Notes: generated from the letters alone by a model not told the origin. DNA of 60,482 nucleotides from Arthrobacter sp. (GCA_026393275.1 JAPLAM010000042.1:1-60482), one strand, 5' to 3'; counted from the stretch's first letter, positions 16,341 through 25,089 are shown. Program-made: numbers and translations.

Positions 16341-17531
16341 ATGGCAGCCCGAAAAGTCATCACCACCCAGGTCGCGATCATGGGCGCCGGCCCGGCAGGG
16401 CTGATGCTCTCGCACCTGCTGGCCAAAGAGGGCATCGAATCCACCGTGATCGAGATCCGCAGCCACAAGGAAATCTCTGAAACCGTCCGGGCGGGCATCC
16501 TGGAACACGGCTCCGTGAACCTGCTCGTGGACAGCGATGTTTCGGACCGCGTCCTGCGTGACGGGGACCGGCACGACGGCATCGAACTGCGGTTCAACGG
16601 GGAAAGCCACCGGATCGACTTCCAGGACCTGGTCGGTGAGTCGGTCTGGCTCTATCCCCAGACCGACGTTTTCCTCGACCTCGCCGCACGGCGCCGGGCG
16701 GACGGCGGCGATGTCCGCTATAGCGTCACCGACACCACCATCTACGACCTTGAGGGCGAGCCAAAGGTCTGGTTCACCGATGCCGACGGAGTGGAATGGG
16801 AGCTGCAGGCCGACTTCATCGCCGGCGCGGACGGCTCGCGCAGCCACAGCCGCTTCCAGATCCCGGAGGCCCAGCGCAAGTGGTACTTCCACGAGTACCC
16901 CTTCGCCTGGTTCGGGATCCTGGCCGAGGCGCCGCGCAGCTCCGACGAACTGATCTACGCCAACTCCGAGAACGGCTTCGCCCTGATTAGCCAGCGGACC
17001 GAGACCGTACAGCGGATGTACTTCCAATGCGACCCCAACGAGGACGTCAACGACTGGAGCGAAGATCGGATCTGGGAGGCCTTCCGCAGCCGGGTTAACG
17101 GCAATGGCTTCGAACTCAAGGAGGGTCCGGTCATCGACAAGACCGTCTTGAAGTTCCGCAGCTTCGTGCACGCCCCGATGCGCCACGGCAAGCTCTTCCT
17201 CGCCGGCGACGCCGCCCACACCGTCCCGCCGACCGGGGCCAAGGGCCTGAACCTCGCGCTGCACGACGTCAAGGTGCTGTTTGAGGGCCTCGACAGCTTC
17301 TACAAGACCGGCTCCACCAAGCTCCTGGATGTGTACAGCGACCGCGCCCTGGACCGGGTCTGGAAGGCGCAGCATTTCTCCTACTGGATGACGTCCATGC
17401 TCCACACTCCAACCGACGCCGACGACTTCGCCCGCGCCCGCCAGCTCGGCGAGCTCAGCTCCGTCGTGTCGTCGCGGCACGGCCGCGCCTACCTCGCCGA
17501 GGCCTACACGGGCTGGCCCGCCGCCGGCTGA
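16341..17531 (+). CDS. pobA: 4-hydroxybenzoate 3-monooxygenase
   Basis: A 396-residue FAD aromatic hydroxylase, the family's usual length (about 394). It converts 4-hydroxybenzoate to protocatechuate with NAD(P)H and O2 in the cytoplasm. Motifs seen: GAGPAG (15-20), the PobA-specific RAGILEHGSVNLL, the DG segment FIAGADGSRSHSRF, and the flavin GD motif at 289-290 running into AAHTVPPTGAKGLNLALHDV. These are diagnostic of PobA within the family. The start ATG has GCGAGGA four bases before it. The IclR gene upstream is the obvious regulator. Together with the 3-hydroxybenzoate enzyme at the window's start, two hydroxybenzoate isomers would converge on protocatechuate; the ring-cleavage genes are not in the window. 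An 11-base sequence is duplicated across its stop codon. Confidence 0.95.
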   Translation: MAARKVITTQVAIMGAGPAGLMLSHLLAKEGIESTVIEIRSHKEISETVRAGILEHGSVNLLVDSDVSDRVLRDGDRHDGIELRFNGESHRIDFQDLVGESVWLYPQTDVFLDLAARRRADGGDVRYSVTDTTIYDLEGEPKVWFTDADGVEWELQADFIAGADGSRSHSRFQIPEAQRKWYFHEYPFAWFGILAEAPRSSDELIYANSENGFALISQRTETVQRMYFQCDPNEDVNDWSEDRIWEAFRSRVNGNGFELKEGPVIDKTVLKFRSFVHAPMRHGKLFLAGDAAHTVPPTGAKGLNLALHDVKVLFEGLDSFYKTGSTKLLDVYSDRALDRVWKAQHFSYWMTSMLHTPTDADDFARARQLGELSSVVSSRHGRAYLAEAYTGWPAAG

Positions 17532-17547
17532 GCAACGCCGGCTGAGC
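17523..17547. repeat. Short tandem duplication over the pobA stop codon
   Basis: GCCGGCTGAGC occurs at 17523-17533, containing the TGA stop, and again at 17537-17547, with a 14-base period. It looks like a small slippage duplication; both copies carry a TGA. Confidence 0.6.
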
Positions 17548-17565
17548 GGCGTAACCGTCCAGGAA

Positions 17566-18759
17566 TCAGGACCCTGCGTTGAACACATCCGGACCGAAGC
17601 CCTGCAGGCCGGGGGCCCCGGCGAGGCCGAGCCGGGGCAGCGAGAAGGCGTCCTCGATGCTGGCCAGCAGGCTGAAGTGGTTGTACTGCCTGTCCGACGA
17701 CATTCCGCCCCGGGTGAAGGGCGAGAGTACCAGGGCGCCGACTCTTCCACCGGCGGCGCCGCCGGGAATCCCGGTGGAACCGGTGGTCTGGCCGTCGGCC
17801 TCGTCGAAGGTGATGACCAGCATCCCGTCCTTCTTGAACGCCGGGGAGTCGAGGATGGCCGGCGCATGATCCTGGAGCCAGCTGTCGCTGGCCGCGAGGC
17901 CGCCTGGACTCCCGTTGACGCAGGGGCTGTCGTGGCCGTCATTGCAGAGGTTGGGCGAGATGTAGGACAGGTTGGGTGTCGTGTCGACAGATTTCAGGTC
18001 CTGGGCCAGGGCCGTGAAATTCACGACGTTGCTTTGGCAGTCCGGCGATGAGGTGATCGCGGCGAAGTAGACGAACGGGTTGTGCCGGGTGGCGTATTGG
18101 TCCCCCTCCCTTGCGGACTGGTGATCGTCCTTGGCACCGAGTTCGGGGTGCTGGCATGGGGTCTGCATGTCCTCCATGTAGCCCTTCCAACTCTTGCCGG
18201 CCGAGGTGAGCTGGCCGGCGATGGTGGGGACCGAAGCCGGATAGACGCAACCGGCGCCTTCCGCCTGGCCCAGGTCGGACGTTCCGGTCTGGTTGAACGG
18301 AACGTAGGTCCGGCAGTCGTCGCGTGTCACCGGGTTGGACGCCTGTCCCGAGATCTGGGCCAGGTAGTTGGGACTGGAGCTGTGGTCGGTGGCGTAGTAC
18401 TGGGACAGCAGCGCGCCTTGGGCACGCAGTGTCTTTGAGAGGTACGGCGCTTCGGAGTCCGCGCCCCAGACCGTGTCATACCCCTTGTTCTCAAGGTTGA
18501 TCACGAAGATATGGCCGGGTTTTCCGGCAGCCTGGGGCCGGCCGGGGGGCGACGACGACGGCGGTTGCGCCGACGGCGGCGCGGTAGACGACGGCGGCGC
18601 GGTAGCCGCCGTCGTCGTAACCGGAGCGCTGGCGCCCGTGGGACCGGACGTGGCAGGCGTGCACGCCGCCGTGACGGCGACGAGAGTGGCGGCAAGGAGA
18701 AGACCCGGCATTCGGCGGGCGGCGGCCCGGCCCGGGCTGGTGGCGTGGTTCCGGCTCAT
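17566..18759 (-). CDS. Secreted phosphoesterase-family lipoprotein (acid phosphatase/phospholipase C type)
   Basis: A 397-residue exported protein. The N-terminus is Arg-rich, then has a hydrophobic stretch (GLLLAATLVAVTAAC) ending in a lipobox whose Cys would be acylated, so the protein should be anchored outside the membrane. A Ser/Pro/Thr/Ala-rich linker follows; its DNA contains an 18-base direct repeat near 18573. The catalytic region matches the phosphoesterase family PF04185: FVINLENKGYDTVW near the start, SSSPNYLAQISGQ, CQHPELGAKDDH, and late ITFDEADGQ and NHFSLLASIEDAF. Such enzymes release phosphate from phosphomonoesters or phospholipids; the substrate is not shown. The ATG at 18759 is chosen for the signal peptide and the GAGAGAAAG upstream. 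It converges with pobA. Confidence 0.8.
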   Translation of the reverse strand: MSRNHATSPGRAAARRMPGLLLAATLVAVTAACTPATSGPTGASAPVTTTAATAPPSSTAPPSAQPPSSSPPGRPQAAGKPGHIFVINLENKGYDTVWGADSEAPYLSKTLRAQGALLSQYYATDHSSSPNYLAQISGQASNPVTRDDCRTYVPFNQTGTSDLGQAEGAGCVYPASVPTIAGQLTSAGKSWKGYMEDMQTPCQHPELGAKDDHQSAREGDQYATRHNPFVYFAAITSSPDCQSNVVNFTALAQDLKSVDTTPNLSYISPNLCNDGHDSPCVNGSPGGLAASDSWLQDHAPAILDSPAFKKDGMLVITFDEADGQTTGSTGIPGGAAGGRVGALVLSPFTRGGMSSDRQYNHFSLLASIEDAFSLPRLGLAGAPGLQGFGPDVFNAGS

Positions 18760-18853
18760 GCGTGGCGGCTTTCTCTCGACGCGTTGGTCCGTGCCTCCAG
18801 CAAAGCCCATTGCAGCCCCGCGCGACAGGGACTAATGGGAATTCACAGCGAAA

Positions 18854-19357
18854 TCACACCATTGCCGTGTGCCCGGCAGTGCGCGAGTCGATCGGCTTGG
18901 CGTAGCAGTACGAGTGTTCCATCCCGGCATAGGGGCCGAAGTTGGGCACGGCCGTGAAGCCAGAACTCTCGTAGAAGTGCCGGCCGTCGGGCTGGGCGGA
19001 GCCGGCTTCGGCCGTGATCGAGGCAATGCCCAGGGCATGGGCATGTCCCTCCAGCGCCGCGAGAATGGAACTGGCAACGCCCGAGCCGCGCGTGTAGGGC
19101 AGCACATAGAGCCGCTTGATCTCCGCGGTGTGTTCGTCCAGCAGCCGCAGGGCGCCGCAGCCCACCGGCTTCCCGGAGCCCTTATCGTAGGCCAGCAGGA
19201 AGACGGCAGTGTCGGCCTCCGACGGCGGCGGCCCGGCTTCGTGGTCGTCGTGACCGAAGCGGGCGTCCAGTTCCGCCTGCTGGGCGGCCCGTAGGTCGGC
19301 ACCCACGGGGTTGCTCCAAGGGACCTGGCGGATGTGGAGTCGCGGATTGGTCTGCAT
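18854..19357 (-). CDS. GNAT-family N-acetyltransferase
   Basis: A 167-residue acetyl-CoA-dependent acetyltransferase. The acetyl-CoA motif A is clear: EIKRLYVLPYTRGSGVASSILAALE, with the R-G-S-G-V pyrophosphate loop. It is followed by the motif B region GRHFYESSGFTAVPNFGPY. The substrate is not predictable. Length and domain limits are normal for a single GNAT domain. The start ATG at 19357 has GAGGCAG four bases upstream. It lies alone between the phosphoesterase and the histidine phosphatase on the same strand, with gaps of about 95 and 106 bases, so it is probably transcribed separately. Confidence 0.85.
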   Translation of the reverse strand: MQTNPRLHIRQVPWSNPVGADLRAAQQAELDARFGHDDHEAGPPPSEADTAVFLLAYDKGSGKPVGCGALRLLDEHTAEIKRLYVLPYTRGSGVASSILAALEGHAHALGIASITAEAGSAQPDGRHFYESSGFTAVPNFGPYAGMEHSYCYAKPIDSRTAGHTAMV

Positions 19358-19463
19358 GGCTGCCTCAATTCGCCGAAGGGGTATGCAGACACAGGCTATG
19401 GAGCCGCGGTTTCGGTGGTGTTTCCCGCAGGTTAGAAACTGCGAAATTCCGGGCCAGGCTGCG

Positions 19464-20132
19464 TCAGGCGGGACGGCCGGTGGGATCCTCGGCCGTCGGG
19501 TCGGTCAGGGCGAGCCCGCCCACCGGGCTGTCGTCCCAGTGGATCAGGCGCCAGCCGGCGTCGGGATCGCCTTCGAGGGCAACGATGCCGGTGTTGGCGA
19601 GGATGTGCCGCGCCGCGAACTCTGCGTCGACGTTGGTGGCGCGCAGACCGGTCCAGACCCGGATCGCGGCGCCGTGGCTGACCACCGCGATTGTGGCGTC
19701 ATCCCCGCCGGTGGAGGCGGCGGCGATCCTGGCGATCGAGTCGTCGTAGCGTTCGAAGAACTCGTGGCCGCTGGGGCCTGAGGGCATTCGGCGGTCCAGC
19801 TCGCCCCCTGCCCAGGCGAACACCGTGCCCAGGTAGAGCAGGTGGGATTGATGGTCGGTGAGCTTTTCAAGCGCCCCGGCTTCGATCTCCCGCAGCCCGG
19901 CCAGCACCGCAATGTCCAGCCCGCGGCTGCCGGCGAGCGGGGTGGCCGTGAGCTGGGTGCGGACCAGGGTGGACGCGTAAAGCAGTTCGATCCGCTCGTC
20001 CGCCAGTGAGCGGGCCAAGGCGGCGGCCTGGCGTTCGCCCAGCGCGGTCAGGCCCGGCCCCGGATGGGCGGTGTCCAGCTGGCCGAGCACATTGCCCGGG
20101 GTCTGGCCGTGGCGGATGAGCAGAAGCTTCAT
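19464..20132 (-). CDS. Histidine phosphatase family protein (phosphoglycerate-mutase-like)
   Basis: A 222-residue cytoplasmic phosphatase. The catalytic RHG is at residues 7-9 (LLLIRHGQTPGN). The second half-site includes YASTLVRTQLTATPLA, the general acid Glu lies in GLREIEAGALEK, and the second catalytic His is in VVSHGAAIRVW. The family hydrolyses phosphomonoesters of sugars, nucleotides or cofactors; specificity cannot be read here. There is no clear ribosome site. Instead TAATAT ends seven bases before the ATG, the spacing of a -10 box for a leaderless transcript. It follows the endonuclease/phosphatase gene by 27 bases, so it may also be read from that gene's mRNA. Confidence 0.85.
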   Translation of the reverse strand: MKLLLIRHGQTPGNVLGQLDTAHPGPGLTALGERQAAALARSLADERIELLYASTLVRTQLTATPLAGSRGLDIAVLAGLREIEAGALEKLTDHQSHLLYLGTVFAWAGGELDRRMPSGPSGHEFFERYDDSIARIAAASTGGDDATIAVVSHGAAIRVWTGLRATNVDAEFAARHILANTGIVALEGDPDAGWRLIHWDDSPVGGLALTDPTAEDPTGRPA

Positions 20133-20139
20133 GGCAGCG

Positions 20140-20145
20140 ATATTA
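20140..20145 (-). promoter_or_regulatory. -10 box for a probable leaderless transcript (histidine phosphatase)
   Basis: TAATAT, read on the minus strand, ends seven bases before the ATG at 20132. No -35 consensus is seen at 17 bases. Confidence 0.4.
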
Positions 20146-20159
20146 CCGGCTGCGGCCGG

Positions 20160-21074
20160 TCAGGGGATCCTGACGGTGGCCTGGATCGGGGCGTGGTCGC
20201 TGGGGTAGCGGTCTGCCAGCCGGAAGGTGTTGACGGCGGCCTCGGCAACCTGGATGTCCGGCGTCACGGCGATCCAGTCGATGCGTCGTTCGCCGATCAC
20301 CGGATCCTTGTAGTTCGGAAACGTCCCGTATTCCGGGGTCAGCCGCTGTTTGGCCACCGTCCAGGAGTCCCGGAAGGCACCGCTGCCCACCAGGGTGGTG
20401 TAGGCCCCGGAGGCTCCGGCGTCGGCATTGAAGTCACCCATCAGGACGGTCGGCAGGCCCGGCTCGAAGCTCGTGGCATGCTCGATGATGGCCTCGGCGC
20501 TGCGGAGCTGGGCGTTCTCGGACTCATGGTCAAAGTGCGTGTTGAGCACCATCAGCTCACGACCGGTGCAGTTGTCTTCGAACCGGCCCCAGGTCGCGAT
20601 CCGGGTGACATCGTTGCCCCACGTCGTTGAGCCGGCGACGGTGGGCGTATCCGAGAGCCAGAACTGGTCCCACTCCCGCAGCCTCAGGCGGCGGGAGTCG
20701 TAAAAGATGCAGGAGTGCTCGCCCCGGTTCCCGCCCTCGCGGCCGTGGCCGATCATCCGGTAGTGCCCCGGAAGCGCCTCCCCGATGACGGCCAGCTGGT
20801 GTTCCAGGCCCTCCTGGATGCCCAGGACCTCTGGGAGTTCCTCGGCCAGGACGGCCCGGAGTGCCGGAACACGCTCGGGCCAGTAGTCCGCCTGACCCGG
20901 CAGGGTCTCCGCAATGTCACAGCGGATGTTGAAGCTCATCAGGCTCAACGCCGCCGCACCGGCCGCTGTATCTGCTGCCGTGTCCGCTCCTGGGTCCGCT
21001 CTTATGACCGCCCCGGCGGATGGGCCGGGGTCGGTTAGAACGGTCCGCGGCGTCGACGCAGTGTCGCTCGGCAA
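20160..21074 (-). CDS. Endonuclease/exonuclease/phosphatase family protein
   Basis: A 304-residue metal-dependent phosphodiesterase-fold enzyme. The core begins at LSLMSFNIRCD (about residue 43). It contains the metal-binding Glu in VLGIQEGLEHQL, the TWGRFEDN and NTHFDHESENAQLRSAEAI segments, LMGDFNADAG and the terminal SDHAPIQATV with the catalytic His. These fit the secreted or cytoplasmic Mg-dependent EEP hydrolases rather than exonuclease III. Substrate unknown. No signal peptide is visible. The start is a TTG at 21074 with GAGGAG five bases upstream, which is why this unusual codon is accepted. The first 42 residues are an Ala/Asp-rich extension ahead of the domain. Confidence 0.75.
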   Translation of the reverse strand: MPSDTASTPRTVLTDPGPSAGAVIRADPGADTAADTAAGAAALSLMSFNIRCDIAETLPGQADYWPERVPALRAVLAEELPEVLGIQEGLEHQLAVIGEALPGHYRMIGHGREGGNRGEHSCIFYDSRRLRLREWDQFWLSDTPTVAGSTTWGNDVTRIATWGRFEDNCTGRELMVLNTHFDHESENAQLRSAEAIIEHATSFEPGLPTVLMGDFNADAGASGAYTTLVGSGAFRDSWTVAKQRLTPEYGTFPNYKDPVIGERRIDWIAVTPDIQVAEAAVNTFRLADRYPSDHAPIQATVRIP

Positions 21075-21183
21075 GGGGTCTCCTCGTGTCGGTAACAGTC
21101 CCAGCCTCCACGCGGAAGCTGGCCAGTCCTCGACGGCCGCGTAAACGGCGGCCTGCCGGAAGGTGAACTCAACGCAGGCACGG

Positions 21184-22626
21184 CTAGGCCAGGTGGTCGA
21201 CCAGCTTGTCCGCGAGGCCGGTGTACTTGCCCGGAGTCAGGGCCAGCAGCCGGGTCTCGGCATCCGCTGACAGGCCGAGGCCCTGGACGAACTCCTGCAT
21301 CCGTGCAGCGTCCACGCGCTGGCCGCGGGTCAGGTCCTTGAGCCGCTCGTACGGGTTTTCCATGTCCGCGACGCCGGCGATGGCCTCGGCGCGCATGACC
21401 ATCTGGATCGCTTCACCGAGGACCTCCCAGTTGGCGTCCAGATCCCTGGCGAGCACGTCCTCCGCGACGTCCAGCCGGTCCAGGCCCTTGGCCACATTGG
21501 AGATGGCCAGCAGGGAGTGGCCGAACGCCACCCCGATGTTGCGCTGCGAGGAGGAATCGGTGAGGTCACGCTGCCAGCGCGAAGTGACCAGGGTGGAACC
21601 CAGCACGTCCAGCAGCCCGGAGGAGATCTCCAGGTTGGCCTCGGCGTTCTCGAAGCGGATCGGGTTGACCTTGTGCGGCATCGTGGAGGACCCGGTGGCG
21701 CCGGCCACAGGGATCTGCGCGAAGTAGCCGATCGAAATGTAGCTCCACATGTCCGTGCATACGTTGTGCAGGATCCGGTTGAAGCGCGCGACGTCGGCAT
21801 ACAATTCGGCCTGCCAGTCGTGGCTTTCGATCTGGGTGGTCAGCGGGTTCCAGTCCAGGCCCAGGGTCTCCACGAAGCTCCGGGCGACCTGCTCCCAGTC
21901 GGCGCCGGGGACCGAGGCCACGTGCGCCGCGAAGGTGCCGGTGGCACCGTTGATCTTGCCGAGGTACTCGGTCCTGGCGATCCGGTCCAGCTGCCGGGTC
22001 AGCCGGTGCGCCATGACCGCGAGTTCCTTGCCCAGCGTGGTGGGGGTGGCCGGTTGGCCATGCGTGCGGGACAGCATGGGCACGGCGCGGTTGGCTTCGG
22101 CCATCGTGCTGATCTGGGCCACCAGGGCGCGGGCCGCGGGCAGCCACACATCCTCCACGGCACCCTTGATGCCCAGGGCGTAGGAGAGGTTGTTGATGTC
22201 CTCGGAAGTGCAGCCGAAGTGCACCATGGCGGTCAGGCGCTCGATTCCGATGCCGGGCAGCCGGCGGCCGATGTAGTACTCCACAGCCTTGACGTCATGC
22301 ACGGTGACGGCTTCGATCTCGGCCAATTCGGCGACCGAGGCGGCGTCGAATTCGGTGACGATGGCCCGGAGCTTCTCCTGCTGTTCGGCGTCCAGCGGGC
22401 CGGCGCCGGGCAGCACGTTATTGCTGGTCAGGTGGATCAGCCACTCAACCTCGACGGCGACCCGGTCACGGTTCAGGGCGGCCTCGGAGAGGTAGTCCAC
22501 CAGGGGCGCGACTGCCGACTGGTAGCGGCCGTCAAGCGGTCCGAGCGCGATCGGGTGGTCAGACGCGGCGAAGGCCAGGCGTCCGGACGGCGTGCGGGTC
22601 TCAGCTGTGGCGGCAGTTTCAGGCAT
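21184..22626 (-). CDS. purB: Adenylosuccinate lyase
   Basis: A 480-residue cytoplasmic lyase acting twice in purine synthesis: it splits SAICAR to AICAR and adenylosuccinate to AMP, releasing fumarate. The superfamily signature GSSTMPHKVNPIRFENAEAN is at about residue 310, and HFGCTSEDINNLSYAL and LSRTHGQPATPTTLGKE, which carry active-site His residues, are present. ALGPLDGRY near the N-terminus is typical of the PurB branch found in E. coli and many actinobacteria. Length is as expected. It is transcribed away from the WXG-like gene, with about 160 bases between the two starts. No other purine gene is in the window. Confidence 0.95.
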   Translation of the reverse strand: MPETAATAETRTPSGRLAFAASDHPIALGPLDGRYQSAVAPLVDYLSEAALNRDRVAVEVEWLIHLTSNNVLPGAGPLDAEQQEKLRAIVTEFDAASVAELAEIEAVTVHDVKAVEYYIGRRLPGIGIERLTAMVHFGCTSEDINNLSYALGIKGAVEDVWLPAARALVAQISTMAEANRAVPMLSRTHGQPATPTTLGKELAVMAHRLTRQLDRIARTEYLGKINGATGTFAAHVASVPGADWEQVARSFVETLGLDWNPLTTQIESHDWQAELYADVARFNRILHNVCTDMWSYISIGYFAQIPVAGATGSSTMPHKVNPIRFENAEANLEISSGLLDVLGSTLVTSRWQRDLTDSSSQRNIGVAFGHSLLAISNVAKGLDRLDVAEDVLARDLDANWEVLGEAIQMVMRAEAIAGVADMENPYERLKDLTRGQRVDAARMQEFVQGLGLSADAETRLLALTPGKYTGLADKLVDHLA

Positions 22627-22788
22627 GATCCGATTCTTTCACGAAGTGCGGCCGGGCCTTAAGCGCAGCCTGGCGTGTGACATTCCGTCGGGAGCTTTTC
22701 CACATAGCTGCCGGCGCCGCTTACGAGGCCTGCAGCGGGAACCTAACGTCGAACGAGGGACAGAACTGCAATGAAAGGAGCCCCGGCC

Positions 22789-23085
22789 ATGAGCGGCACG
22801 TTGACGGCAGCCGACGCGGCGGCCTGCGCCTCGCGCAGTTACGAAGTCCAGCAGTTGGCCGCCAGGATGGCCTCGTGCGCGGATCAGGCGGACGCCGTGC
22901 TTGCCGGGCTGGGCGGGTTGGAACTCCAGACCTGGCAGTCCCCGGCGGGCCGCGCCTACCGGACGGCGATTTCGCTTCAGGCCGCGTCGCTGCGGCGCGC
23001 CCGGGGCGGACTGCAGGATGCGGTAGTAGCGGTCTTGCTGCACGCCCAGCACGTGACACTCTCGTCCGGACGCCCGGGGTACTGA
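22789..23085 (+). CDS. WXG100-like small helical protein
   Basis: A 98-residue protein with the size and layout of WXG100 proteins, the small helical-hairpin partners or substrates of type VII (ESX) secretion. A helix rich in Ala/Gln (YEVQQLAARMASCADQADAVLAGL) leads to a central turn with Trp49 (LELQTWQSPAGRAYR), then a second Ala/Arg-rich helix. The turn is W-Q-S-P-A-G rather than strict W-x-G, a variant common in actinobacterial relatives. The ATG at 22789 is preferred over the one at 22771 because AAAGGAG sits eight bases before it. Its stop overlaps the start of the hydrolase gene (TGATG), so the two are translationally coupled and probably act together. No ESX machinery gene is in the window. 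Confidence 0.6.
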   Translation: MSGTLTAADAAACASRSYEVQQLAARMASCADQADAVLAGLGGLELQTWQSPAGRAYRTAISLQAASLRRARGGLQDAVVAVLLHAQHVTLSSGRPGY

Positions 23086-24563
23086 TGGCGGAGCTCACCC
23101 CGTCGGGCTCCGGGGAGGCCCCCCGCCCCTCGGCGCCGCCTCCGGACGGGATGCTGCGGATCCGCGGCGGGGTGGGCGGCCTCAGCTTCCAGTTCGAGGA
23201 GCTGCTGGCAGGGGCGGCCGCCCTGGACGGCGTCGTGCGGCGGCTGTACGCCCTTGAGGCGGAGGCCGACGGCGTCCGGCGCGCCCTCTTCGGCTACCAG
23301 CCCGACTCCTACCGCACCGGCAGCAATGCCATCATCGCGGTCGGGGAGGCCGGCCGGGATGTCGGCCAGGTCAGGGCCGAATTGGAGCGCATCGCGGCCC
23401 AGGTCCGGGCCAGTCACCGGGAGTACGAGTTCACGGAGGCCCGGAACGCCTTGTTGCTCCGGATGGGGCTGGGCGGCCCGGACTTCGGTGCCGGCCAGCA
23501 GGTCTTCGAACTGCCGGGCGTCCGCGACCAGGTCGAGCGCGGGGTGGCTTCGGCTCCGCACGGCCTAGCCCTGCTGCTCGGCCTGCCCATTCCCCTGGCG
23601 ACCGCGGCCGGGGCCCTCGGCAGCCCGACCGACGTCCGCCGCGTTGTCCGGGAGCTTTCGACGGCGCCGGGGCTGGGTTTCCTGAAGCCACGGCCGGTCA
23701 CTGTCGTCGGCAGCCAGGCCGGCGTCGAGGATGTTGATCTGTCCCCCGCGGGTCTGCTGCGGCGGGCGGAAGCGGTGGGCCGGAACAGCGGCGATATCGA
23801 GATCATCCAGGTCGACGGCGGAAGCGGCCGTGCCTGGGTGGTCATCGTGCCGGGAACGCAGCTTGGCGGCCTGCCCGAGGGAACCAACCCGTTCGACACG
23901 GCGGGCATCGTCGAAGCGCTCGGCTACGACTCGCAGGAGACCACCGCCGCCATCCGGCAGGCGCTGCGGGAGGCCGGCGCGGAGGCGGGCGAGCAGCTCG
24001 CCGCGGTCGGCTACAGCCAGGGCGGTATCCACGCCATGAACCTCGGCGGGGACAAGGCATTCCTCGCCGAGTTTGACCTCAAATTCGTGCTCACCGCAGG
24101 TTCCCCGGTTGGCGGCATCACCCCCGAGCCCGGCATCGGCAGCCTCCACCTGGAGCACCAGCATGACTGGGTGCCGGGAGCCGACGGGCTGGCCAACGCG
24201 GACACAAAGGACCGGGTCACGGTCACGCTGACGAACAGCCTGGCCATTCCGCCGCCGCAGGACTTCGGCCTCGGCCCCGGGCACCGGCTGGAGAACTACG
24301 CGGTCGGCGCGGAGGCGGTCTCGGCGAGCCGGGACCCCTCGTTGCTGGCGTCCACCGCGGCGCTGGCCGCCGTGGTCGGAGCGGGCGGCACCGCATCCGT
24401 CACCCGGATTTCCTTGCGGCGCGAGGCTCTGCCCGCGCAGGGCGCCGTCACGGCGCCGGGGCCGACCCGTGAATCGGGCGTCCAGCCGTCGGCGCGGCCG
24501 CCGGCCCCGACCACCCGGCCCGGATCCACTGCCGCGCGGGAGCCGCTGGGTGTGTCCGGATAA
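23085..24563 (+). CDS. Alpha/beta-hydrolase with N-terminal helical (WXG-associated) domain
   Basis: A 492-residue protein I cannot assign to a named enzyme. Residues 1 to about 200 are mostly helical and include an ESX-like pattern (ALDGVVRRLYALEAEADGVRRALFG, VRAELERIAAQVRASHREYE). The C-terminal part has an alpha/beta-hydrolase core: a strand WVVIVPGTQ, the nucleophile elbow GYSQGG with Ser311, a likely acid Asp361 in HQHDWVPG and a likely base His400 in GPGHRLENY. This points to a serine esterase or lipase. The tail is Pro/Thr/Ala-rich. No signal peptide is visible. Coupled translation with the WXG100-like gene suggests the pair may be exported or function as a complex. The start is the ATG that overlaps the preceding stop. 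Confidence 0.65.
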   Translation: MAELTPSGSGEAPRPSAPPPDGMLRIRGGVGGLSFQFEELLAGAAALDGVVRRLYALEAEADGVRRALFGYQPDSYRTGSNAIIAVGEAGRDVGQVRAELERIAAQVRASHREYEFTEARNALLLRMGLGGPDFGAGQQVFELPGVRDQVERGVASAPHGLALLLGLPIPLATAAGALGSPTDVRRVVRELSTAPGLGFLKPRPVTVVGSQAGVEDVDLSPAGLLRRAEAVGRNSGDIEIIQVDGGSGRAWVVIVPGTQLGGLPEGTNPFDTAGIVEALGYDSQETTAAIRQALREAGAEAGEQLAAVGYSQGGIHAMNLGGDKAFLAEFDLKFVLTAGSPVGGITPEPGIGSLHLEHQHDWVPGADGLANADTKDRVTVTLTNSLAIPPPQDFGLGPGHRLENYAVGAEAVSASRDPSLLASTAALAAVVGAGGTASVTRISLRREALPAQGAVTAPGPTRESGVQPSARPPAPTTRPGSTAAREPLGVSG

Positions 24564-24611
24564 CTGGTGTGCCCGGGTAGTTGGTGTACAGCTAACGGCG
24601 CGGCGTGCCCG

Positions 24612-25043
24612 TCAGCGGCGGCGGCCGCCCGGGAGCCTGCCGGCCACCAGCGAGATGACGGTGATGATGATGGCCGCGAACACGGCGGTCCAGAAGAAGG
24701 AGTCGATGGTGAAGTGCACCGGCGTGTAGGCGCTCAGCCAGGAGGTGAGGTACAGCATGGCCGCATTGATGACGATCGTGAACAGCCCCAGGGTGAGGAT
24801 GGTCAGAGGCAGGGACAGCAGGCTGACCAGCGGCTTGACGAGGGCGTTGACGATGCCGAAGATCAGCCCGATGAAAAGGTAGGCGAGGATGATCCCGATG
24901 GTGTCGGCGCCCTGCGTGATGCCGCTGTTTGCCACGGCGCCGGCGGTGGCGGAAGTCGAGACGCTGATCCTGCCCTGGAGGATCCAGCTGGCGATCCAAA
25001 GGGCAAGGGCGTTGATGACGACCCGCAGAATGAATGAACGCAT
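24612..25043 (-). CDS. Phage-holin-family-4 membrane protein
   Basis: A 143-residue integral membrane protein with four hydrophobic segments: FILRVVINALALWIASWIL, IGIILAYLFIGLIFGIVNALV, SLLSLPLTILTLGLFTIVINAAMLYLTSWL and FFWTAVFAAIIITVISLVAG. The order and the NALVKPL/LPLTILTLGLF pattern match the PF04020 family of four-segment proteins common in actinobacterial chromosomes. Despite the holin name these are not tied to phages, and their role is unknown. The tail is Arg-rich. It is divergent from the aminotransferase gene, with a 59-base shared control region, and converges on the hydrolase gene. Confidence 0.8.
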   Translation of the reverse strand: MRSFILRVVINALALWIASWILQGRISVSTSATAGAVANSGITQGADTIGIILAYLFIGLIFGIVNALVKPLVSLLSLPLTILTLGLFTIVINAAMLYLTSWLSAYTPVHFTIDSFFWTAVFAAIIITVISLVAGRLPGGRRR

Positions 25044-25089
25044 GGCCCCATGCTGTCATATGCGCCGCCGTGGGGGAGGGGCGGCGACG

